Origin: Centrapalus pauciflorus
Taxonomy: Eukaryota > Streptophyta > Magnoliopsida > Asterales > Asteraceae
Direction: 5' to 3'
NCBI GenBank assembly: GCA_020465985.1
Contig: JAANYP010007200.1
Coordinates: 1-64,000 of the forward strand
DNA length: 64,000 nt
The stretch's first letter is position 1. Each line of letters starts with the position of its first letter. Both the position numbers and the translations under genes were made by a program. Under the pieces are notes generated by a model. The model was given only the letters and a program-made list of their open reading frames with translations. It was not told the origin of the DNA and ran no database searches. Positions 55,477 to 64,000 of this stretch are shown here, piece by piece.

Positions 55477-57417
55477 ATCTTTGCTTGCAATAATGATGTT
55501 TAATTCTGATGTCAATAGGTCTTTTGTGTCTACTGTTTTGTACAATGACTAGTCATGACACTGTTTAAGTTACTTGCTATATTTGACATAGAAGCTACTA
55601 GCAACACTCTAGCCGAATTAGATCACGTATATCGTAGCTGCATCTTAGAAATTGAAGATGTAGTCTTCAATTTGGATCTTACTCCGATAGCATTCAGTGA
55701 ATGTAACGTGATAGATGTAGAAGATGTCGACGTTATAAATAAGAATGACAAATGTCAAGAAGGACTGATGTTTGTTATAATTGTGGAAAAATGGGTCATT
55801 TTAGAAGAATACTTTAAGATTCTATATGTAACTTCATTGAAGTTTTATGATTCTGAAGATAACATGAACTTAGGTATTAGGAAAAGTTGTTACTAATATA
55901 GGTAAGATGATGATTGTGAAAAAGAATACTCTAGTATCTGAATAGACATTAGATGAAAAACCGAAATGGATTTTGATGCTTTGAATTGGAAAAGATGTTT
56001 TAAATATCGTGAGAATTTTTTATGTAATTGGAATCAAGGAAATTGTTTCAATATCGATATATATACGAACATTATATGAGGAAACTAAGTCTAGAAATTT
56101 TGAGAGAAAACGTACGAGGGTATGATAATGGTGTTCATACTGTATGAGATTTGGAATATACAATGTGAGATATAAGTAAGATATGTACGTGAGTTGTAAT
56201 CAATTAAAAAGGAAATATAATGCTACTTGAGGATAGTATACTTATTGATATGGTAATTGATCAATAAGAAAGTTAAAGAAACTTTGGACAGTAATGAAAT
56301 TTGCTTATACCGTAAAGAAAGGTCTAATACTACGATTCGGAATCTAAGGGAGATTCAGAAGTGGTCATGAGTTTTGTTTAAATTCTGGTGTCGATTAATT
56401 AAATTGTAACTACTTCATTTGTGCAATCAATGTTAGTCTTTTGGTCTAAGTTGACGGTTGTGATTGGTGTTGAAATTTCTTAGTAACACATTAGTTAAAA
56501 TAGATCATGTGTATCATGATTGTACTTTAGGGATCGAAGAAGTAGGTTTATATGTTGATTTGATCCCTGGAGTTTTCCCAATAACTTGCTGTTCGTATCG
56601 GCATGCATATAACGAAATATAAGTGAGATGCGGCACAAACATGAATACGAGTAAAACTTACCAGCAACCGATACAAGGTCAGAATGAATGGACTATTTTC
56701 ACATTGGAATATGTGACGAGATAATGTATTTTGGATTCAAGTATCAATTGAAAAGATCAATCGATTAGATAGAAATTCGTATAACTCTAGTTATCATGAT
56801 AAAGTAAAGAAAACCATGTTTAAAGTTTTGCACGGGAGAAAATGTAGAAACCCTACATGTTGAAAAGAAAGTTTAACGAACTCTGATTGTTATGTCTGTG
56901 TTATCACGAAAGTGCTACTATGATAGTGGTCATAAACTGATCAGTTATAATACAAACAATTGAATATAGTTGAAAGCATCACCGATAAGGGTTGAAACTC
57001 GTTTTATAAAAAGGAGACAAGTTGACACCAAAATATGTTGGCACATTTAGAATAATGGAAAAGTTGGAATCAGTCGTGACAATTGGAATTACCTAAGGAA
57101 ATATTGAAATAACACTTAGGTATTTCATGTAGAAAGCTTTATGAAATCTTCACAACTGGAAATGAAGATTAGGCTGATTGTACCGGATTAGAAATCAAGA
57201 AAGGTTAATATATGTTGAAAAGCCGGAATATATTATGGATATGAAAGTAAGGAAGTTAAGGATCAAAGAGATTAAAATAGTATTGATACGTTGGAAGCAT
57301 CACAAAGGAGTAAACCATACTTGGGAGATAAAAGTCGATATGTTGAATAAGTAAACAAAAATCTATTTGAAGGCAAATAACTTCGAGGACGAAGTTAGAG
57401 CGTGGTGGAGCCCATGT
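55477..57417 (+). pseudogene. Degraded protease and integrase/chromodomain remnants
   Basis: 55480-55735 aligns with the protease of 686-3127, but the FDSGA active site reads FNSDV (55502-55516) and frames are broken. A second protease-like stretch occurs at ~56450-56580. RT and RNase H are absent. 56990-57170 resembles the integrase C-terminus (LTPKYVGTFRIME), and 57215-57345 a chromodomain-like end (KIVLIRWKHHKG...TWEI), both with stops. A weak polypurine tract (GGTGGAG) precedes the 3' LTR. Confidence 0.8.
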
Positions 57418-59450
57418 TGTAACATCCTCGAATTCAATTACTATAAATCAGATCTTTTTAGATGGATAAGTTATAATTAAGTTGAATTATGAGCAATGAT
57501 TATGTATTTGGGATATTTAAAAGTTTGTTGTTATTTTAAGAAAATTTGAACTCTGAATTATTATTATGGAGTATTAAGATTATAAAAGTTGATAATGAAA
57601 AAACTAAGAGTAATCAGTATTTTATGGAACCGATTAAGTTGAGGGGTGAAATGTGCAAAATGGGAAAGATGGGAATAAAAAGGTCAAATGCCTTTCATTT
57701 TCACATTTACTCTCTCTCTCTACACACTCTCTCTCTCTCTAGAAACTCTCTCTACTTCTCTCTACGATATCTATCAAACCGACCGGCCGATTTTCGAGAT
57801 TTATACGTTGTTGGAAAGACCTCGAGGAGTACTACAACAATCTACGGTTGGATTCTTGATTTCGTACGAATTGAGGTAAGAATCGACCCATTTAAGTTTA
57901 TATATTTCGGTTTTGAAAACATGAATTTCGAGTTTATCATTTCTTGCATGAATAAAGCTAGTTTTGCCTGAGTTTTAACTAGAATATGATAGTGTATGTG
58001 TAATAGAATCAAACCTAGGTATAATACTTGACATATTCATGATTTTAGGCTTTGAAACGAAGGATTTAAGTTGTAGATATGAACAAACTCGAGAATGTCA
58101 AGAACATAGTCGAAATGCAAGAACAAACTCGATTTTTGAGCTAAATTCGAGTATATATTCGAATCTAACACCAAGGAATTCGAATTTAAGTCCCTAAATT
58201 CGAATTTAGGTCCCTAAATTCGAATGACATTCGAATTTAACCATGGGGGGTTCGAGTTTAGCCTTAAAATCGAAGGGAAATTCGAATTTAGCCCTAAAAT
58301 TCGAATTTGATGCCTAAAAATTGAAAACCCACCCTCTAAACTCGAATATATTGAATGAAACACATAGACAATACATAAAATAACAAAAGTTATTCAAAGG
58401 ATAAGGTTTGAACTTGAGTTGGGTTCAAACTTAGTTGTGGTTCGAATTTGGATATGGATCCGAAATGGGGAAAAATATTGCAAAACTTGTAAAACTTGGT
58501 TTTATGGATTTAAACAATTATTGACACGATGTGTTGTTACAAATGAATTACAGGTCCCTTGTGGTGTTGTTTAACCCACAGTGGGGTACTTTGTGATTCG
58601 GTTGAAAGCCCGAGGAGAATTAAAATTAACTTGAAGTTTAATAACGCACCCACTGTGAGTACCTTTGATTTTAGCATGTCTGCATTTGCTTTATGTTTGC
58701 TATGCCTACTGAGGCATGTTGTTTCATTTTCGTTTGGCACTCTACTAAGTTGCGTATATATATTGATGCACATTTATATGTGTTGCATGTCCTTTCTTTT
58801 GTTGTGCATTCTGTTGATGGACCTGCGTGGTCGCATCTGTACTCTGATGTTACTGTGCTATATGAGCCAAGAGTTTGACACCTCTATGGTCAGGATAGAC
58901 AGTATGACATCCCCGATGATATGTTTGCCTCAGTTTGGTGGGTTTCATAATGCCGAGTGTCAGCTCGAAGGGGCTGCGGGCTCGGGGTTGCGTACTTTGA
59001 GTACGTGTGGAGTATACGGTATGTGTTACCGCGGTTACTCTGGGTGGCATCATAAAGATTTGTAGAATGTGTAAAATCATATGGTATTCACTAAGCAATT
59101 CGCTTACCCCTTTAGTTGTTGAATTTTTACAGGAAAAGGAAAGTCTGCCGCGGGACCATCTAGCTAGGACGTTTATTGAAGTATTGAAGATCTCTACTGT
59201 TTACCTCGGTATTTGAATTAAGGAATCATTGTTGTAATAAAATTTGGAATGATATAATAATTCTGAGTCTGTAGACTTAGATTTGGTACCTATGTAGCAC
59301 TATAGGATGATTGACACTGTTGCGTTACTTTATTTATGTATTTTAATGCTTCCGCATTTAAACTAGGTTATCAGATCATTATATAACTATACGATGGTGA
59401 TTAATCCTGGGTGTATGGTAAATGGTGGTTAATGTGGCAAGGGTGTCACA
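57418..59450 (+). repeat. 3' LTR of the gag-only gypsy element
   Basis: Near-identical to 51952-54000. Has extra CCCTAAATTCGAATTTAGG units at 58186-58242 and a short TA run at 58754-58763. Confidence 0.95.
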
Positions 59451-59524
59451 ACTATTTATACATTTACAAGAATACAAGAATTATAATAAGCCCCCCTGAA
59501 CTTTTACGATTAAAAATGTTTTCA

Positions 59525-59617
<93 letters not shown>

Positions 59618-59623
59618 CTAACA
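59451..59623 (-). repeat. 5' LTR of the copia-like element, second piece
   Basis: Matches 46583-46736 including (TC)n then (TA)n (59547-59613), ending ...GCTAACA, followed by GAATG. Confidence 0.9.
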
Positions 59624-59730
59624 GAATGCTCCAATATATGTTTCTTCTTTCTGTCCCTTTCTGTCCATTTACACCCTGAGACTTAGTGTCTTGGGGTCAG
59701 TATCTCATAGACACACACAAGTAGTAGCTT

Positions 59731-59819
59731 ATACATACATACATACATACATACATACATACATACATACATACATACATACATACATACATACATACAT
59801 ACATAATACATACATACAT

Positions 59820-59910
<91 letters not shown>
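59731..59910. repeat. (ACAT)n then (TA)n microsatellite
   Basis: About 95 bp of ACAT repeats with one break followed by ~80 bp of TA. Confidence 0.95.
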
Positions 59911-59913
<3 letters not shown>

Positions 59914-60667
59914 GCACACATTAAAGTCAAAACAGAATGGGAGAAGTATCAATGGAGTGAAAGATATGAAACACACACACAAGGACACCCCCACCCCGAG
60001 TCTTAATGACTCGGGGTCCCTTACCTAGGCCTCGGACTACATACATATATGATATAGACACCGAGATTATGAGTCTATTGGTGTCAAAGTTAATTCTAAC
60101 ATTCAGTCCTGTAAATGCTACATATCCTAATTGATTACTATATGAATGCATGCATATACTTACATTAATGTTTTATGTAAGATATGTGTGTTAATTTTGG
60201 TGTTTGAATACAATTCAAATTCAAAACTTTCCTGAAACCCGTATGCAAACACTCACTCACACACACTTAACAAAATGATGAAAGTAAGGATGAATTACCT
60301 TGATTTAATCTTGGTTTCTTGTAGATTGATGATAAATGAACATTATACAACTTGTTTCACCAAATTTCATCAAGAATTGAGTGTGAATTCTTAGAGAGAA
60401 GTTGAGAGTTTAGAGAGAGAAGGAGATGATTGATATTTGCATGAAATGAAATGAACATATGATTAATCAACTCACTTATATTATGTGTTAATTGTTTAAG
60501 AGTTTAGCAAATTGACAGTTTGCACCTCCTAATCTTAACATTATTCAAAAAGCATAATTAACCTTGAATTCATAACTTGTATTAATTTAACATTTAATTA
60601 CATGGTAAACTAAATAAAAGTTACATTAAGGTGCTAATTTATGCTAAGCTAAGTACAGGATGTTACA

Positions 60668-61136
60668 CGTACCATATAGACACCGAGAAGAAATAAGTAC
60701 AACCTCCCAAATGTGCCATCATAAAACAAACAAACTCATATGCATGCATGAACATCAAGAACTCATATAAGAATATGCGGCACTAATAGACTTTATTATT
60801 GCAACCAAGTACAATGGTTCAATCGTAATGTCCTTATTTCATGTACTTGTGTGTAATTTCCCTTAAGTCATTTCACTAATTTTAATTTCCTTAAATTTTT
60901 TACACGTATAAATTATAGGTAAGTTTAGGGTTAAACTATGGATTGTATGCAAGACTGAGTGTGTGAATTAAGACGTACCTTGAGAGAGTGTGATGGCCAT
61001 TTCACATTTTGTATGTGTTCTTCTTCATCAATCAATACAATGATTTTAATCCATTTGAGTGTTTATTGCATACACATTTGAGTGTAGATTGGTTTGTATA
61101 TTGGGTGATAATCATCTATCTGTTTAACTTCTAACA
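60668..61136 (+). repeat. Copia-type 5' LTR, 3' part
   Basis: Ends ...CTTCTAACA at 61136, directly before the primer site TTGGTATCAGAACC (61138-61151). The LTR start could not be fixed; the solo LTR 44651-60667 may have entered it. Confidence 0.55.
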
Positions 61137-61340
61137 ATTGGTATCAGAACCCAAAGGTTGGTTTTTAAACTGGATCTAATAGTTTCTACTGTGTGTTCTT
61201 TGTGTTTATCAATTATTATCACCATATCCTCAAATTTAAGGCCAACTTCTATTTCTATTGATTTAATTTCTCTCTCTTTACATCTGCTAACTATATTCGA
61301 GCATTAATCTGTTAAAACAAAATGAAGTTTGGTAATGATT

Positions 61341-62520
61341 TGTAACACTCCAAGATTTGAAGTAAATTATATTCAAGTATTTTGTAGTTTAAATGTTGTA
61401 ATCTGGAAATGATTAAATGTAATCTTGAAGAGATTTAAGATATTGAAGTGACAAGAGTTAAACAATGTTGCTATAATGGCATTCTTAAGTTTATAATCAA
61501 GTGGAAGGGCTAAATTGTTAAACTTGAAAGTTTTCTTTATAAACTCAAGTCAAAGGCCACTTGTGCCATATCCTTAAAGTATTATAAGACTTAGACAAAT
61601 TAAAACTCCATTTCCTAATTGTGCATCAAGAATATGTAGGGGAATTGCATCTCTCTCACTCCCACTCTAGATTTCTTCAAATTCAAAGCTGGAAATCATC
61701 AATTGATACTCAAATTTGAGTTTGGAGTAATAATTTTATATCAAACTCAAGTTTAAATCTAGGTAAGAAATCATCTACTAGACTTTAAAAGGGTTTAGGG
61801 TTCAACTTTGATGAACCTGATATCAATATGTTAACATTTTACTTAGAAGTCATGTTGTATGTTGATGATCATAGTTTTATTGGATTATTGGCACTATGAA
61901 ATTTTAGCTTAAAAATCGGATTCAAGGTATGAATTTTAATGTTCTTGAAGTTTTAGTGTAAATGGGGTTGAAATTGTACCCTAGAATGGTGTTTCAGTAA
62001 TGGATATAGCCTGAAAATGGTCAATGTATGATATTAGAACAACTATTGGTTGCCACTTGATAAAAGTGATTTCTCTATCATTTTGATTATCAATGAATAT
62101 GATAGTAGAGACAGATGGATTGACAATAAAATCTAGATATCATTATTAAGTGTCATAGAATGATTTCTATACTTTTCATGATGATAACATAAATAAGTCA
62201 TATTTGTCCAACATAGGTCTGCACACGCAATTCATGAGATCCATGAACACAGCTAGTGCATTAGTTAGACCGAATGAAATTACCAGAAACTCGTAATGAT
62301 CATACCTCATATGGAAAGATGTCTTCGAGACATCCTCCTCTTTAACTTTTAACTGACCCAGAACGTAGATCAATCTTGGAGAAGTAGCTTGGTCCCTGTA
62401 ACTCATCAAACAAATCATCAATTCTGGTAGAGGATACTTGTTTTTTATTGTGACTTTTTTTAACTCCTGATAATCGATGCACATACGGAAGGTTCTATCT
62501 TTCTAATCCTTTTTGACTCA
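61341..62520. mobile_element. Gypsy mosaic inside a copia-type leader
   Basis: TGTAACACTCC at 61341 looks like the start of a plus-strand gypsy LTR; no end was seen. It runs into a minus-strand RT fragment at 62195-62505, so the pieces are rearranged. Confidence 0.45.
62195..62505 (-). pseudogene. Gypsy reverse transcriptase fragment
   Basis: Minus-strand MCIDYQELKKVTIKNKYPLP and YDHYEFLVISFGLTNA correspond to the finger/palm part of the RT at 686-3127 (about residues 675-765), with a deletion in the SKIDLRSGYHQ segment and frame changes. The catalytic DD is lost. Confidence 0.9.
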
Positions 62521-62827
62521 AAAGTTAGACTTGAAATTCTTGGCTAAGTGTTTCTAATTCTTACATTTGAAAGTTAAAACTTTCGGATCCTTAGCATCCA
62601 AAAGTTATAATATTTGAATCATTCTTTGTCAGACTTTCGGGTCCAAAGTTTTTTCAGATTCAGAAAATTTACTTGTGTTTTTCACTCCATTCGAAAGTCA
62701 TAACCCTCGGATCATTATGATTCGAAAGTTGAAACTTTCAAATCCTTCTACAAGTTGTTTTCTAAGTGTTAAATCAGCTCACGTCAATCACCAATCTGAA
62801 AATCCATTCAAGCAAACATCTCAATAT
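62520..62827 (+). repeat. Leader with palindromic GAAAGTT/AACTTTC repeats
   Basis: Four or more units with inverted words such as GAAAGTTGAAACTTTC followed by GGATC or AAATCC, between primer site and gag-like frame. Confidence 0.6.
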
Positions 62828-64000
62828 GTCTGGACCGAACGAGAAGGTTTCAAACAAGTCACACTCTGCATCCGATACTAAGGTAAGTCTTCTTCCTAAA
62901 GAAGTTTTAGCTGAATCAGATTTGCTAAGAAAATAAGCTAAGAAGTTAGATGCCTTTCAGACCGCTCTTAGGAATGCTCAAAACGAAAAGTTTGACTTGA
63001 AATCAAACATTTTAGTGTTACAAGAAGAAGTTTCTAAGACTAATAATGAGAAAAAGGACTTGTTTGCCAAAATTTCTGAACTAGAATACGATCATCAAAT
63101 GCTTAAGGTAGATTAATCTGAATGCATCCAAAAATATGAGTTTATCCTGGCTGAGAGAACGAAATTAAGAGAAAAACTCAAAGACATGGAAGATGGATTT
63201 TATAAACGAGGCCAAACTGATCAGACCAGAAACATATATAAGCCTAGAGAGTTAAAATCCAGAGATGGTTTAGGGTTCACCGGTCCTAGAGTCATGGAAA
63301 AAATGATCAACAAACAGAAAAGTCCATTATATTATGTTGGTACCATGGGTCGGGGATTTGAAATGCCCTATAACAAGACTTGGCAAGAAGTGTTAGCCGA
63401 AGAAGAAGAAAAATGAGCAAGACTTGATATAAGACAAATTAAATTTGTTTATGACTGGTTAAATTACAACCCTCTTCAAGGAAAATTAGAAAATTCTTTT
63501 AGAGAAGAGGAATTTGTTGAACCAAAGGAGAAAACACCAGATCCGACCTTACCAAAAACTCGTAAATATATACCATATTTTGTTCTAGAACAACGGGCGT
63601 CTGATCTAGAACGAATATTGGAAACTACATCACGAAATTTTGAGCAAGAAATGATAGAATTTTGAAAGAAACTATCAGATCTTGAAGCCGAAATTGCTCG
63701 ATTTAATTCTTCTTTAGCTGACACTTCACAACTAACCGATAAAATTCATGTCCTTGTGTTAGCCTTATAAGAATCCAAAGAATTGTTTGATGCAGATAGA
63801 AACAATTTTTTAAGAAAAGAAAATGAGTTTAACGAGGCAAGGAGACTGTTTTCGGTTCGGGAACAGAATTTTAAACTCAATGTTAAATCATTTGACAATG
63901 AACGAGATCAGCTTCTAGCCACCATTAAGGGGCTGGCATCTCAACTTGTTCCTAACCTAAATTGTTTAAATCCACAAGTTTCTGTCATCAACATCCACGA
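62828..64000 (+). pseudogene. Coiled-coil gag-like frame of a copia-like element (five in-frame stops, runs off window)
   Basis: From ATG at 62828 a single frame continues to the window end (~390 codons) interrupted only by stops at ~62936, 63114, 63413, 63662 and 63767, with no frameshift. It is Lys/Glu rich with heptads, has an SRDGLGF motif like the GLGF/GLGY region of SIRE-type copia Gag, and REQNFKL...SFDNER near the end matches 49120-49986. Upstream are a leader and a tRNA-Met primer site, so it is the gag-like ORF of a dead element. Confidence 0.65.

Larger units (their letters stand above)
51952..59450 (+). mobile_element. Gypsy LTR element with intact gag and degraded pol, TSD ACTAT
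   Basis: Two LTRs (2049 and 2033 bp) start TGTAACATCC and end GGGTGTCACA. ACTAT is duplicated at 51947-51951 and 59451-59455. Internal DNA is only 3.4 kb: primer site, gag, decayed protease, no RT, and decayed integrase C-terminus with chromodomain-like end. LTRs differ by roughly 1-2% by eye apart from two indels, so insertion is recent. Confidence 0.95.
46383..59623 (-). mobile_element. Copia-like gag-only LTR element (minus strand), TSD GAATG
   Basis: LTRs at 46383-46736 and 51750-51951 plus 59451-59623, GAATG duplicated at 46378-46382 and 59624-59628. Next to the right LTR is a primer site TTGGTGTCAGAGCC (minus strand, ~51748-51735); next to the left LTR a polypurine tract AAGGGGGAGAT (minus strand, ~46747-46737). 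The interior (46737-51749) holds only a broken coiled-coil gag-like frame and no protease, integrase or RT. Its 5' LTR was split by the gypsy element 51952-59450. Confidence 0.88.
44651..60667 (-). repeat. Antisense gypsy solo LTR, split by a nested copia-like element
   Basis: On the minus strand it starts TGTAACATCC at 60667 and ends at 44651. Flanking 5-mers TGTAC and CGTAC agree in four of five bases. LTR sequence is 44651-46382 plus 59629-60667, ~2.77 kb. 44700-45060 is similar to 3390-3740, the LTR of the gypsy element at the left edge. It has recurrent CCCCGAG...CTCGGGG hairpins (45889, 46030, 46239, 59672, 59995, 60058), a (CA)n run and an ACAT/TA run. Confidence 0.8.

Overview
This is a 64 kb piece of a flowering-plant nuclear genome, probably a eudicot. 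The evidence is one intron-containing plant gene with canonical GT/AG splice sites, Ty3/gypsy, copia-like, Helitron and hAT elements of plant type, very AT-rich intergenic DNA and many long (TA)n tracts. I cannot place it to family. Only one intact host gene is supported: a five-coding-exon mechanosensitive channel of the MSL10/MSL9 class on the minus strand (18934-22225). Almost everything else is transposable-element DNA, much of it nested.

Layout. 1-5665: the 5' part of a minus-strand Ty3/gypsy element (RNase H, RT, protease, gag, tRNA-Met primer site, 5' LTR), cut by the left window edge and interrupted at the RT/RNase H junction by a 90-bp insert. 5666-11302: a degenerate ~150-bp hairpin array, a copia-type LTR with its primer site and leader, a solo gypsy LTR (TSD ATAAG) inside that leader, and an antisense gypsy LTR end. 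11357-16102: an antisense gypsy LTR holding two terminal-inverted-repeat (TIR) elements embedded in (TA)n tracts. 16103-18900: MITEs. 18934-22600: the MSL gene. 23031-24706: a 1.7-kb foldback element just upstream of the gene. 24719-29133: partial elements, an orphan exon-like segment, a MITE and an LTR-like leader. 29134-30077: a second copy of one of the (TA)n-embedded elements.

30097-41534: Helitrons in head-to-tail order, all minus strand. They carry a Pif1-type helicase C-terminus, a captured leucine-rich-repeat receptor-kinase fragment, other possible captured exons, and three elements nested inside (a 467-bp GATCGTA-rich MITE with an 8-bp TSD, a 2.26-kb hAT derivative with an 8-bp TSD, and a (TA)n tract). 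41591-42911: a further TIR element in (TA)n, with an internal minisatellite.

44651-60667: a three-level nest. An antisense gypsy solo LTR was entered by a copia-like gag-only element (46383-59623, TSD GAATG). The 5' LTR of that element was entered by a plus-strand gypsy element (51952-59450, TSD ACTAT) which keeps an intact gag but only ruins of pol. 60668-64000: a copia-type LTR end, primer site, palindromic leader with a gypsy mosaic in it, and a coiled-coil gag-like frame with five in-frame stops.

The observations that deserve most attention are the TIR elements that sit inside long (TA)n tracts with internal tandem repeats that vary between copies, the gag-only retroelement with near-identical LTRs but dead pol, and the foldback element beside the only gene.
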